The translations under genes and the position numbers were made by a program. The notes beneath the pieces are model-generated. The model did no database searches. It was not told the origin of the DNA and worked only from the letters and a program-made list of their open reading frames with translations. Below, piece after piece: positions 9,282 to 17,299 of a stretch of DNA of 46,453 bases. The stretch's first letter is position 1, and each line of letters begins with the position of its first letter. Source of the DNA: Gemmatimonadota bacterium (GTDB taxonomy: Bacteria > Gemmatimonadota > Gemmatimonadetes > Longimicrobiales > Gaopeijiaceae); NCBI GenBank assembly GCA_028873825.1, contig JAPPNM010000134.1, positions 1 through 46,453 on the forward strand, written 5' to 3'.

Positions 9282-10106
9282 ATGACGAATCCCCGCTCCG
9301 CGCTCCGCCCCTTCCTCGTCCTGGCGTTTGGCCGCCCGTGGCTCTGGCCCGCCCTGCTCTCGGCGGCCTGGGCGTTCCGGCCGAAGGGCTGGTACCGGAG
9401 GCCCCCTTTCCTGCCCCTGCCGTCCGGGGAGTACGTGCGGTGGCGCCTGGAGACGGCCTACGGCGATTCCGGCGCGGTGCCGCCGCCCGACGAGATCGAG
9501 CGTTTCGTGATCTGGTCGGCCCGGATGCGGCGCCGCATGCGGCCGCGCGGCCGGGTGCCGGCCTCCGTCAAGCTCGTCGCGATCGCCGGGTTGGCGGGAT
9601 TCATGGCGTGGGTGAACCTGCGGGCGGGGAGCATCGAGGCGGCCAGGGACGGAGCGGCGGCCGCGGGCTATCCGGGGCTGCTGCTGGCTTCGGTGGCGAG
9701 CGGCTTCAACGTGGTGTGGCCGGTCCCGGTCGCGTTCTTCTACCCCTTCTTCGTCGAATCGGGATTTCAGCCCGTGCCGACCCTGGCCGTGATCGCCCTG
9801 GGCATGACGGGCGGAGACCTGTTGGGCTACCTGGTCGGCAGCGCCACCCGGGACCTCTCGCACCGCCGTCTTGCCGGCTTCCGCGCCCGCGCCGAAGCGC
9901 TGCGCGCCCGCCACCGGTTGTTGCCGCTGGGCCTCCTCTTCCTCTATGCGGGCTTCGTGCCGCTGCCCAACGAGCTGCTGGTGATACCGATGGCGTTCAT
10001 GCGGTACTCCCTGCCTGCGGTCATGGCGGCGGTGCTCTTCGGCAACGCGATCTTCAACACGACGGTGGCCCTCGGGATGTCCTGGATCTTCGGGGCGGGA
10101 GGGTGA
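9282..10106 (+). CDS. multi-pass membrane protein, possibly DedA/VTT-like
   Basis: The 274-residue protein has a basic, tryptophan-rich N-terminal third (about 1-95) and then at least four hydrophobic segments: [63 protein letters not shown], and [22 protein letters not shown] followed by [15 protein letters not shown]. The re-entrant-looking [11 protein letters not shown] and [13 protein letters not shown] recall the proline/glutamate-containing re-entrant loops of DedA/VTT membrane proteins, but the match is not decisive. The ATG at 9282 follows a weak purine stretch (TTGAGGG). It is the first gene of a three-gene run: coaE starts two bases after its stop. Divergent from the DUF255 gene across a 127-base gap. 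Confidence 0.7.
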   Translation: MTNPRSALRPFLVLAFGRPWLWPALLSAAWAFRPKGWYRRPPFLPLPSGEYVRWRLETAYGDSGAVPPPDEIERFVIWSARMRRRMRPRGRVPASVKLVAIAGLAGFMAWVNLRAGSIEAARDGAAAAGYPGLLLASVASGFNVVWPVPVAFFYPFFVESGFQPVPTLAVIALGMTGGDLLGYLVGSATRDLSHRRLAGFRARAEALRARHRLLPLGLLFLYAGFVPLPNELLVIPMAFMRYSLPAVMAAVLFGNAIFNTTVALGMSWIFGAGG

Positions 10107-10107
10107 G

Positions 10108-10710
10108 ATGCTGGTCGCGGGGCTGACGGGCAGCGCGGCGGCGGGCAAGTCGGCGGTCGCCGAGCTGTGGCGGCGTGGCGGCGTGCCGGTGGCGTCGGCG
10201 GACGAGCTGGCGCGCGAGGCGGTGGAGCCGGGGACGGAGGCGCTGGTTCGGATCGCGGATATCTTCGGGCCGGAGGTGATGCGGGCGGACGGAACCCTCG
10301 ATCGCGCCGCCGTGCGCCGGATCGTCTTTCGGGACGACGGGGCGCGGCGGCGCCTGGAGGCTCTCGTCCATCCGGAGGTGAGGCGCCTGCTGGACGAATG
10401 GACCGGGCGGCGGCGCGACGCCGGCGCGCAGCTCGTGGTCTGGGAGGTTCCGCTGCTCTTCGAGACGGGGATGGAGGACGAGGTGGACGCGGTGGTGGTG
10501 GTGGACGCGCCGAGGAACGTGCGGCGGCGGCGGCTCGTGGAGACGAGGGGGCTCGGCGGCGAGGAGGCCGACGCGGTCATGGCGGCCCAGCTGCCCGCAG
10601 CCGAGAAGCGCCGGAAGGCGGATCTCGTCGTGGACAACGGAGGCACGCGCGGGGAGCTGGCGGAGCGCGCGGCCGAGGCGTTGCGGCTGCTCCGGGCGAG
10701 GGGATCGTGA
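10108..10710 (+). CDS. coaE: dephospho-CoA kinase
   Basis: The 200-residue protein matches CoaE in length and motifs: P-loop GLTGSAAAGKS (5-15), the SADELAREAV segment (30-39) corresponding to the DADxxAH region, VHPEVRRLL, and VWEVPLLFETGM in the lid and substrate-binding portion. It phosphorylates the 3'-hydroxyl of dephospho-CoA with ATP, the last step of coenzyme A synthesis in the cytosol. The ATG sits two bases after the upstream membrane-protein stop. Its own stop overlaps a GTG start of the phosphoesterase gene, so the three genes are probably one transcription unit. The P-loop is AAAGKS where GSGKS is more usual, but the essential lysine and serine are kept. Confidence 0.93.
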   Translation: MLVAGLTGSAAAGKSAVAELWRRGGVPVASADELAREAVEPGTEALVRIADIFGPEVMRADGTLDRAAVRRIVFRDDGARRRLEALVHPEVRRLLDEWTGRRRDAGAQLVVWEVPLLFETGMEDEVDAVVVVDAPRNVRRRRLVETRGLGGEEADAVMAAQLPAAEKRRKADLVVDNGGTRGELAERAAEALRLLRARGS

Positions 10711-11732
10711 CCGTGGCGGAAGCGGAGGGGGGTCGAACGGAGCGCGAAAGCGAACTCGACCGCGTTCTGGAGCTGCTCGCGGGCGCCAAGTCGGTCGTCG
10801 TCACCACCCACGCCAACGCCGACGGGGACGGGGCGGGCTCGGAGGTGGCGCTCGCGGCCTTCCTCCGGGCGCAGGGGACCGAGGCCTGGATCGTCAACCC
10901 GACCCCCTTTCCGGAGAGCTGCGCCTTCCTGCTGCCCGACCCCGGCTGGGTGCTCGCGGCGAAGAGCGAAGAGGCGCGGCGGCGCTGCCGCGCGGCGGAC
11001 CTCGCGGTTGTCGTGGACACCTCCGAGACGCCCCGGATCGGGCGCGTCAAGTCGCTGGTCCGGAAGTTGCCCAAGGTCGTGATCGACCACCACCCGCCGG
11101 GCGGGAAACCCATCGAGGGGGTGGTCTTCCGCGACACGGCGGCCTGCGCGACGGGAGAGCTCGTTTTCGAGCTGATCGAGCGGGCGGGAGGCCCGTGGAG
11201 CGAGACCGTCGCCCGCGCGCTCTACATGGCCGTGCTGACCGACACGGGGGGCTTCCGCTTCGCGAACGCGAACCCGTCGTGCTTCCGGACCGCGGCGCGC
11301 CTCGTCGAGCTGGGGGCGGCGCCGGAGGCGCTCCACCGTGCCGCCTACGGCGGTTTTCGTCTCCGCCGCTTCGAGCTCCTCCGGGAGGCGCTCGCCACTC
11401 TGGCGGTGGGCGCGGGGGGCCGCCTGGCGTGGATGATCGTCCCCAAGGAGGCGTACGACCGGCTGGGAGCGACGGTCGAGGACCTGGAGGGGTTCGTGGA
11501 CGTTCCGCGCGACGTGGCGGGGGTGGAGGTGGCGGTGCTCTTTCGCACGACGGCCGACGGGCGCATCAAGGTGTCGCTGCGCTCGGTGTCCCCGGTGGAC
11601 GTGAACGCCATCGCGACCGCGCTCGGCGGCGGCGGCCACGTGCGGGCGGCGGCGGCGGTGGTGAAGGGGCCGCTGGAGGAGGTGGTGGAACGGGTGCTGC
11701 GGCGGGTGGAAGGGGGGTTGGGCGGGGGGTGA
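10707..11732 (+). CDS. nrnA: DHH-family phosphoesterase, NrnA-like oligoribonuclease / pAp phosphatase
   Basis: The 341-residue protein has the DHH domain motifs THANADGDGAGSE (34-46, with H35, D39 and D41), VVDTSE (102-107, D104), the signature DHH at 127-129 and LTDTGGFRF (177-185, D179). The C-terminal DHHA1 domain carries GGGGHVRAAAA (307 onward), which binds substrate. NrnA-type enzymes degrade short oligoribonucleotides and can dephosphorylate 3'-phosphoadenosine 5'-phosphate using manganese. The first motif reads HANADGD where HxxPDGD is typical; the proline is replaced by alanine. The start is GTG overlapping the coaE stop (GTGA); a second GTG lies six bases downstream. It is cytosolic and co-transcribed with coaE by inference. 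Confidence 0.88.
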   Translation: MTVAEAEGGRTERESELDRVLELLAGAKSVVVTTHANADGDGAGSEVALAAFLRAQGTEAWIVNPTPFPESCAFLLPDPGWVLAAKSEEARRRCRAADLAVVVDTSETPRIGRVKSLVRKLPKVVIDHHPPGGKPIEGVVFRDTAACATGELVFELIERAGGPWSETVARALYMAVLTDTGGFRFANANPSCFRTAARLVELGAAPEALHRAAYGGFRLRRFELLREALATLAVGAGGRLAWMIVPKEAYDRLGATVEDLEGFVDVPRDVAGVEVAVLFRTTADGRIKVSLRSVSPVDVNAIATALGGGGHVRAAAAVVKGPLEEVVERVLRRVEGGLGGG

Positions 11733-11852
11733 ACAGTCCGCCGATTCGCCGCCGGACCGGCTCGGCGTGTGCGGGCATGTCCAGGGATTGGTACATTGGG
11801 CGCTGGCACCAGCCGTAGCGGCGGGCGCCCGCACCTCCATCCTTGCCGCAGC

Positions 11853-12323
11853 ATGCAGATAGCGCCCTCAAGACCCAGCCCCGCCCCCGAGGGCGGCGAC
11901 GGCCCCGGCGTGCCCGAGGCCCTCCCCCGAACCCTGCGCGAGCTGGGAAGGCGGCTCGGTCCCGCCGCGATCGACCGTCTCTGGATCTTCCCGCCGCTGG
12001 TGCGGGGCCGGCGCGAGTGGGGTCTGGTCGCGGCCGGCTGCTTCGAGGGCGGCGAAGCGCGCAGGCTGGTCACCGCCCGTTACACGGCCGAGCGCACGGG
12101 CCGGGGCCTCTACCTCGACACGCGGCTGCTCGACGAAGGGGTGGCGCCGTCCGACCGGCTGCCGCGGGTGATGGAGGGCGTCGTGCGTCGCGGTCCAGAG
12201 CCGCTCGGGAGTCCCCGCACCGTGGACCTGGACGGGGGCACGGACGCCTTCGAGTCCCTCATGTCCGGCTTTCCCGGCGGTCTCTTCGAGGAAGCCGTGG
12301 CCGGGCCGCGGGCTCCGGATTGA
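11853..12323 (+). CDS. hypothetical protein upstream of a Fur-family regulator
   Basis: The 156-residue product shows no signal peptide or membrane segment. It is rich in arginine, glycine and proline, with a predicted mixed alpha/beta core: LRELGRRLGPAAIDRLWIFPPLVRGRREWGLVAAGCF, then RRLVTARYTAERTGRGLYLDTRLLDEG. I do not recognise the family. Coding potential is supported by GC-rich third positions and by the 13-base spacing to the following Fur-type gene. The ATG at 11853 is the only sensible start near a purine run, but no strong ribosome-binding site is seen. The 120 bases upstream, after the NrnA-type gene, contain no recognisable element. Confidence 0.6.
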   Translation: MQIAPSRPSPAPEGGDGPGVPEALPRTLRELGRRLGPAAIDRLWIFPPLVRGRREWGLVAAGCFEGGEARRLVTARYTAERTGRGLYLDTRLLDEGVAPSDRLPRVMEGVVRRGPEPLGSPRTVDLDGGTDAFESLMSGFPGGLFEEAVAGPRAPD

Positions 12324-12336
12324 GGCGGAGGCGGCG

Positions 12337-12840
12337 ATGAAACTCGGTCCCGCCGACATCGAGCCGTACCTGGCGATCTTCGGCCGGTACCTGCGTGAAC
12401 AGGGGCTGCCGGTCACGCAGCAGCGGACGGCGGTGGCCGAGGCCGTCTTCTCGTCCTCGCTGCACCAGTCGGTCGAGGACCTCGAAGCGGCGTTGCGCGA
12501 GAAGGACTTGCGCCCGGGCAAGGCGACGGTCTACCGGACTCTCGACCTTCTCGTCCGGAGCGGTCTGGTCGAGGAGCACGACTTCGGCGAGGGATTTCGG
12601 CGCTACGAGCACCGCCTCTCCAGGGATCCGGTGCATCACCACCTGGTTTGCACGGAGAGCGGGGACGTGATCGAGTTCCGCAGCGAGGAGCTCGCCCGCA
12701 TCGTCGAGGAGACCGCCGCCCGGCACGGCTTCCGCCCCACGCACCACAAGCTGGTCATCTTCGGCCTGAGCCGGGCAAGCCAGGAGTCGGGCGCGGAGGT
12801 GCCCTACCGCGGCATCACCTGTCCCATCGACACGGCCTGA
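12337..12840 (+). CDS. Fur-family metalloregulator
   Basis: The 167-residue protein has the Fur fold. The winged-helix DNA-binding domain occupies 1-90, with the recognition helix GKATVYRTLDLL at 61-72. The dimerisation domain contains HHHLVC (100-105), VIEF (111-114) and a late histidine cluster THHK (135-138), which supply regulatory metal ligands. The structural zinc site is altered: where most Fur proteins have CxxCG, this one has C105-TESG, and the only other cysteine is C162, near the C-terminus. Fur, Zur and PerR members repress iron, zinc or peroxide genes; this one cannot be assigned. The N-terminal ADIEPYLAIFGRYLREQGLPVTQQR is ordinary for the family. It is directly followed by ccdA and a thioredoxin-like gene, so a redox or peroxide role is possible but unproven. 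Confidence 0.88.
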   Translation: MKLGPADIEPYLAIFGRYLREQGLPVTQQRTAVAEAVFSSSLHQSVEDLEAALREKDLRPGKATVYRTLDLLVRSGLVEEHDFGEGFRRYEHRLSRDPVHHHLVCTESGDVIEFRSEELARIVEETAARHGFRPTHHKLVIFGLSRASQESGAEVPYRGITCPIDTA

Positions 12841-12972
12841 CCGCGCCGGCCCGGCCCGGTTCGGATCCGCTGCCGGACCAAGGAGGAGTATTTCGCGACC
12901 GCCGCCGCGCGGTGCGGACGTCGCTCGTCGCGAACGTCGCGCGGGTTGCGACAGGCGGCGGGACGCGCGAAC

Positions 12973-13755
12973 GTGGGTGTCCTCACCGACGCCCCCCGGC
13001 ATCCCTTCACACGAGCGCCCGAGACCCTGACCCAATCCGTCGGCTTTCCCATCGCCTTTCTGGCGGGTGTGCTGTCCTTCCTGTCCCCCTGCGTCCTCCC
13101 GCTGGTGCCGAGCTACCTCTCCTTCGTGACGGGGATGTCGCTCGAGGACATGCGGGAGGGCGTCGAGCGCCGCCGCGTGCTGCTCCATTCGGGCCTCTTC
13201 GTGACCGGCTTCACCCTGATATTCGTCCTGCTCGGCGCGGGCGCGACCTTCGTGGGCGCCTTCCTGCTCTACAACAGCGAGTGGATAGCTCGCGTCGGCG
13301 GCGTGGTCGTCATCCTCTTCGGGCTGCACCTCATGGGCGTTTTCAGGCTACTGCCCCTGCTGAGCGAGAAGCGGGTGCACCTGGCGGACAAGCCGGCCGG
13401 GTACGCCGGGACGCTCGCCGTGGGCGCCGCCTTCGGCGCGGGGTGGACGCCGTGCATAGGCCCGGTGCTGGGCGCGATCATGACGATGGCGGCCTCGCAG
13501 GAGCACGTCGGGACGGGAATGCTCCTGCTCTTCGTCTACTCGATGGGGCTTGCCGCGCCTTTCATGCTGGCGGCGCTCGCACTGGAGCGTTTCCTGCGCG
13601 CGTTCTCCCGCTTCCGCCGCTTCCTCCCCGCCGTGCAAAAGGCCGCGGGCGCCCTCCTGGTTCTGCTGGGCCTCCTTCTCGTGACGGGCTCGTTCGTCCT
13701 GCTGGCCGCGTGGCTGAACCGCTTCGCCCCGGAGTTCCTGGTGGAACGCCTGTAG
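12973..13755 (+). CDS. ccdA: CcdA/DsbD-type thiol-disulfide transporter (cytochrome c biogenesis protein)
   Basis: The roughly 260-residue inner-membrane protein has six predicted membrane helices and the two paired cysteines of the family: C40 in SFLSPCVLPLVPSYL (helix 1) and C161 in GWTPCIGPVLG (helix 4). CcdA carries electrons from cytosolic thioredoxin across the membrane to reduce apocytochrome c or periplasmic thioredoxin-like proteins. The start is uncertain. I give the GTG at 12973; a TTG at 12946 and a GTG at 12979 are in frame. A strong AAGGAGGAG at 12880-12888 is followed by no standard start codon in this frame at usable distance. The next gene, a thioredoxin-fold protein, is a plausible partner. 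The 132-base gap after the Fur-type gene may contain a promoter. Confidence 0.85.
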   Translation: MGVLTDAPRHPFTRAPETLTQSVGFPIAFLAGVLSFLSPCVLPLVPSYLSFVTGMSLEDMREGVERRRVLLHSGLFVTGFTLIFVLLGAGATFVGAFLLYNSEWIARVGGVVVILFGLHLMGVFRLLPLLSEKRVHLADKPAGYAGTLAVGAAFGAGWTPCIGPVLGAIMTMAASQEHVGTGMLLLFVYSMGLAAPFMLAALALERFLRAFSRFRRFLPAVQKAAGALLVLLGLLLVTGSFVLLAAWLNRFAPEFLVERL

Positions 13756-13808
13756 CGCGGCGCCGGCCCGCGCCCCGCCTTACTTCCGCCCAAGGAGACC
13801 GCCGCAAG

Positions 13809-14390
13809 ATGGCCCTGGTTCCTTCAACCATGCTCCCGCTCGGGACTCCCGCGCCCGGCTTCTCCCTCCCCGAGCCCCACACGGGCCGCATCGTGTCGCT
13901 CTCGGGCTTCGACGGCGCGTCGGCGCTGCTCGTGGCCTTCCTGTGCAACCACTGTCCCTACGTGAAGCACATCGCCGGCCGCTTCGCGGCGGTGGCCAGC
14001 GGGTTCCGGACCGACGGCGCGGCGGTGGTGGGGATAAGCTCGAACGACGCGTCGACCCACCCGGAGGACGGGCCGGAGGAGATGAAGGGCGAGGTCGAGC
14101 TGCGCGGATACGACTTCCCGTACCTCTTCGACGAGACGCAGGAGGTGGCGAAGGCGTACCGCGCCGCGTGCACGCCCGACTTCTTCCTCTTCGACGCGGA
14201 CCGCCGCCTCGCGTATCGGGGACGGTTCGATTCGAGCCGGCCGTCCTCGGACGCCGCCGTGACCGGGTCCGAGCTGCGCGCGGCGATGAAAGCCGTGCTG
14301 GCGGGGGAGACGCCGTCGCCGGAGCAGATGCCCAGCATCGGGTGCAACATCAAGTGGAGGGCCGGGAACGAGCCCGAATGGTGGGGCTGA
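13809..14390 (+). CDS. thioredoxin/AhpC-TSA-fold protein (thiol-disulfide oxidoreductase)
   Basis: The 193-residue protein has a redoxin fold starting LGTPAPGFSLPEPHTGRIVSL, with an active-site motif C46-NH-C49-PYVKH. This CNHCPYVKH motif and the C-terminal SIGCNIKWRAGNEP (C179) identify a widespread thioredoxin-family subgroup of undefined substrate. There is no signal peptide, so it is probably cytosolic. If so, the CcdA protein encoded 53 bases upstream would be an electron acceptor from thioredoxins generally, and a direct pairing is inference. AAGGAG lies about a dozen bases before the ATG at 13809, which is long but usable. Its last 41 bases overlap the end of the convergent ABC exporter gene. 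Confidence 0.85.
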   Translation: MALVPSTMLPLGTPAPGFSLPEPHTGRIVSLSGFDGASALLVAFLCNHCPYVKHIAGRFAAVASGFRTDGAAVVGISSNDASTHPEDGPEEMKGEVELRGYDFPYLFDETQEVAKAYRAACTPDFFLFDADRRLAYRGRFDSSRPSSDAAVTGSELRAAMKAVLAGETPSPEQMPSIGCNIKWRAGNEPEWWG

Positions 14391-16254
14391 GGCGTCGGGC
14401 GACCGCCCCCGCCAGGTCCTGCTCCAGCAGCTGGCGCCTGAGCAGCGTCGCGTAGGTCCCGCCCAGCGCCACCAGCTCGTCGTGGCGCCCCCGCTCCACG
14501 ATCCTCCCGTCGTCCAGCACCAGGATCAGGTCCGCGTCCTGCACGGCCGTGACCCGGTGGGAGATGATGAACGCGGTGCGGCCCTTCAGCTCTCGCCGCA
14601 GGCCCTGCAGGATGCTCGCCTCGGTGGCCGTGTCGACCGCGCTTAGCACGTCGTCGAGCACCAGCACCGCGGGATCGATCGCGAGGGCGCGGGCGAGGGT
14701 GGCCCGCTGCTTCTGCCCGCCCGAGAGGTTGACGCCGCGTTCGCCGAGCCGGGTGCGGTAGCCGTCGGGGAGGTCCTCGACGGCGTCGTGCAGGCGGGCC
14801 GCGACGGCCGCGTCCCGGACGCGCCGGTTGCGCTCGTCTTCGGGCAGGGACGCGCCGACGCCCAGCCCGATGTTGAGTCCGAGCCGTGCGGAGAAGAGGA
14901 AGCTGTCCTGGGGCGCGAAGCCGATCCTCGCGCGGATCTCCGCCGGGTCGTATTCCGGCAGCGGGACGCCGTCGAGCAGCACCGATCCCGATGTCGGGTC
15001 GTGGACGCGCGCGACGAGCGAGACGAGCGTGCTCTTGCCGGAGCCGGTGGGGCCCACTATCGCGACCGTGCGGCCCGGTTCGGCGGTGAACGAAATCCCC
15101 CTGAGGACGAGGCGGTTAGGCTCCGGCGCGGGAGTTCCGGCGTCGGCAGGCCTCCTCCTCCTCCCCCCCTCCGTCCCCCCTTCGGCCTCCTGCCCGCGCG
15201 CCGCGTAGCGGAAGGAGACGTCGCGGAACTCGATGGACGCGTCGCCCGAGGGCGGGGGACGCGGAACCGCGGGCGAAGCGACGGCCGGCTCGATCGCCAT
15301 GATCCGGTTGATGCGCCCCATCGACGCCGCACCGCGCTGGAAGAGGTTCACCACCCACCCCAGCGCGATCATCGGCCAGCCCAGCAGCACGAGGTAGTAG
15401 GAGAACGCCACGAAGTCGCCCGTGGTGATCTCGCCGGTCATGACCAAGCGGCCCCCGTACCAGAGCACCACGACCATGGCCCCTCCGGTCAGCAGGCCCA
15501 TGACGGGGTGGAAGGCGCCCGAGGCGTACGCGAGCCGCATGTTGCGCTTGAGGTACGCGCGGTTGAAGGCGTCGAACTCGCGCGCCTGCGCCGCCTCCCG
15601 CCCGTACGCCCGCACGATCCTCACCCCCGCCAGGTTCTCCTGCACCATCGTCGACAGAGCCGCGAACTGCTCCTGGATGCGCTCGAAGCGGGTGTGGATG
15701 GCGCGGCCGAAGAGGAGGACGACGGGGGGGAGCAGCGTCATGGGCACGAGCGCGGCCAGCGTCAGCCTGGGGCTGATCCAGATCATCACGCCCAGCCCGA
15801 AGACGAAGTTGACCGCCGTGTTGGCCGAGTACATCACCGCCGGACCCACCGCCTGGCGCACCGCGAGGGTGTCGTTCGTGGCGAGGCTCATGAGGTCGCC
15901 CGTGCGGGTGCTCCCGTAGAAGCCCGCGTCGAGGCGCAGTAGACGGCCCAGGAAGTCGTTGCGGAGGTCCACCTCGATTCGGCGGCTCAGGCCGTTGAGG
16001 ATCTCGCGCATTCCGTAGCGGGCGGCGTTGCCGAGGATGGCCGCGGCCACTATGAGGAGGGCGAAGCCGCCGACGGTGCGCCGCGTCGCGTCGGGGTCCG
16101 CGCCCGCGCCGGCCGTGAGCGCGTCGATGGGCAGTTTGAGGAGGTAGGGGCTGGCGAGACCGAACCCGTTGGCGAGCACCACCAGGACCAGGCCCCAGAA
16201 CATGGCCCTCCGGTAGGGGCGGAAGTAGGGCAGGACGGTTCTGAGCTGGTCCAT
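14350..16254 (-). CDS. ABC exporter half-transporter with non-canonical Walker B
   Basis: The 634-residue protein has a type I exporter membrane domain (about 1-320, six helices) and a nucleotide-binding domain (about 340-610). Motifs: Walker A GPTGSGKS (401-408), Q-loop near 449, signature LSGGQ (510-514), Walker B ending D534, and H566. The residue after the Walker B aspartate is D535 instead of the catalytic glutamate (LVLDDVLSAVD). That pattern is known for one subunit of heterodimeric exporters such as BmrC/YheI. A glycine/arginine-rich insert of about 30 residues (351-380) interrupts the start of the nucleotide-binding domain near the A-loop. The ATG at 16254 begins the expected MDQLRTVLPYFRPY. 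No partner half-transporter gene is adjacent. Likely substrates are drugs, lipids or peptides; unassigned. Confidence 0.88.
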   Translation of the reverse strand: MDQLRTVLPYFRPYRRAMFWGLVLVVLANGFGLASPYLLKLPIDALTAGAGADPDATRRTVGGFALLIVAAAILGNAARYGMREILNGLSRRIEVDLRNDFLGRLLRLDAGFYGSTRTGDLMSLATNDTLAVRQAVGPAVMYSANTAVNFVFGLGVMIWISPRLTLAALVPMTLLPPVVLLFGRAIHTRFERIQEQFAALSTMVQENLAGVRIVRAYGREAAQAREFDAFNRAYLKRNMRLAYASGAFHPVMGLLTGGAMVVVLWYGGRLVMTGEITTGDFVAFSYYLVLLGWPMIALGWVVNLFQRGAASMGRINRIMAIEPAVASPAVPRPPPSGDASIEFRDVSFRYAARGQEAEGGTEGGRRRRPADAGTPAPEPNRLVLRGISFTAEPGRTVAIVGPTGSGKSTLVSLVARVHDPTSGSVLLDGVPLPEYDPAEIRARIGFAPQDSFLFSARLGLNIGLGVGASLPEDERNRRVRDAAVAARLHDAVEDLPDGYRTRLGERGVNLSGGQKQRATLARALAIDPAVLVLDDVLSAVDTATEASILQGLRRELKGRTAFIISHRVTAVQDADLILVLDDGRIVERGRHDELVALGGTYATLLRRQLLEQDLAGAVARRLSPTIRARSRPST

Positions 16255-16393
16255 GGGGCCGGGGGTCTGCGGGTCTGCGGGTCTGCGGCGGGGTCCGCGG
16301 AGGGAGCGCGCGGCTCCCCACCGTATATTAGGACGGTCGGAGAAGGAAGCGATTGAAGCGTTGGGACCGGACCGGTCCCGGGAGGACACCGTG

Positions 16394-17299
16394 ATGGCGA
16401 CAGCCGGAAGGTCCGCGGGCGAACCCGCGCGGGCGCCGGGAGCCGCGGGGCGGTCTCGTGCGAGGGCGGCCGGGGGTCGTTGCGCATGGCCGGCGGCGCT
16501 CCTTCTCGCGGCCCTGGCGGCTGCCTGCGGAGGAGACTCGGAGTCGGCCGCCGACGGCGAGGCGGCTCCGGACTCGGCGGACGGAGACGTCCCTCCCTCC
16601 TCCGAAGGCGAGGAGGCCGTCGCGCCGGGCGCGGAGGGGGAAGTCCGGGAGAACGGAGACGCCCCGCCGGACGCCCCGGCGGACGCGTCCGGCGGTCTCG
16701 GCGGGATCGAGGCGGACGGTCCCAGGGACGACTTCGCCCCCGAACCCGTCCGCACCACCCGGATCGCCGCCGGCACCCGCATCGACGTCGTGGCCGACGC
16801 GGACATCTCGACCGCGGCGTACCGCGTCGGCGACCCGGTGGTCGCTACGGTCATCCGCGACGTGCGGGGCCCGGGCGGCGAGCGCCTGCTCCCGCAGGGG
16901 GTCAGGCTGCTGGGGCGCGTCAAGGCTTCCGCCGGCTCCGGGGGGCCCGGCGAGAGGCCGGTGCTCGAGATCGCCTTCGAGACTCTGTCCGCCTACAGCT
17001 ACGAGCGCCCGGTGGAGGGCGTCGTCGTGAACGCGCCGGTGATCCTGGATCCGGCGGCCGCGCGGGCCCGCAGATCCGCGTCCGGGCGCGTGGCGGCGGT
17101 TACGGAGGTGCCCGGCCTGATCGTGGCGGGCACCGTCATCGCCGTCGAGCTGCGCGACCCGGTCGAGGTGCCGCCCTTCGCGGCGCCGGCGGACCCGGTC
17201 CCGCGGGGGGATTCCGCGCAGGAGGCGGATTCGGCCGTCCGGGATACGTTGGAGCGCGGCGGCTTAGCGGGGGTTCCCGTCCTCCGGGATCCGGGATGA
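16394..17299 (+). CDS. lipoprotein with VirB10/TrbI-like C-terminal strand pattern
   Basis: The 301-residue product has a long arginine-rich N-region, a hydrophobic stretch PAALLLAALAAAC and lipobox cysteine C45. A low-complexity acidic linker (about 47-110) rich in glycine, aspartate, glutamate and alanine follows. The C-terminal domain (about 120-250) reads IAAGTRIDVVADADISTAAYRVGDPVVATV, then LLPQGVRLLGRV, which resembles the GTx and IPxGxRLxGx pattern in the C-terminal domains of VirB10/TrbI-like envelope proteins. The resemblance is loose and no secretion genes are nearby. GGGAGGA seven bases before the ATG at 16394 supports this start despite the unusual length of the signal. Divergent from the ABC exporter across 139 bases. 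Its last 36 bases overlap the convergent gamma-glutamyltransferase gene. Confidence 0.7.
   Translation: MATAGRSAGEPARAPGAAGRSRARAAGGRCAWPAALLLAALAAACGGDSESAADGEAAPDSADGDVPPSSEGEEAVAPGAEGEVRENGDAPPDAPADASGGLGGIEADGPRDDFAPEPVRTTRIAAGTRIDVVADADISTAAYRVGDPVVATVIRDVRGPGGERLLPQGVRLLGRVKASAGSGGPGERPVLEIAFETLSAYSYERPVEGVVVNAPVILDPAAARARRSASGRVAAVTEVPGLIVAGTVIAVELRDPVEVPPFAAPADPVPRGDSAQEADSAVRDTLERGGLAGVPVLRDPG

Noticed and set aside
9769..9790. A further repeat copy (CAGCCCGTG) inside the membrane-protein gene
   Set aside because: Only nine bases match before divergence, within a coding sequence; expected by chance.
7110..11840. 1576-codon minus-strand open frame
   Set aside because: It is antisense to coaE, the NrnA-type gene and the membrane protein, then out of frame with the DUF255 gene. 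Stop-poor antisense frames are expected at this GC content.
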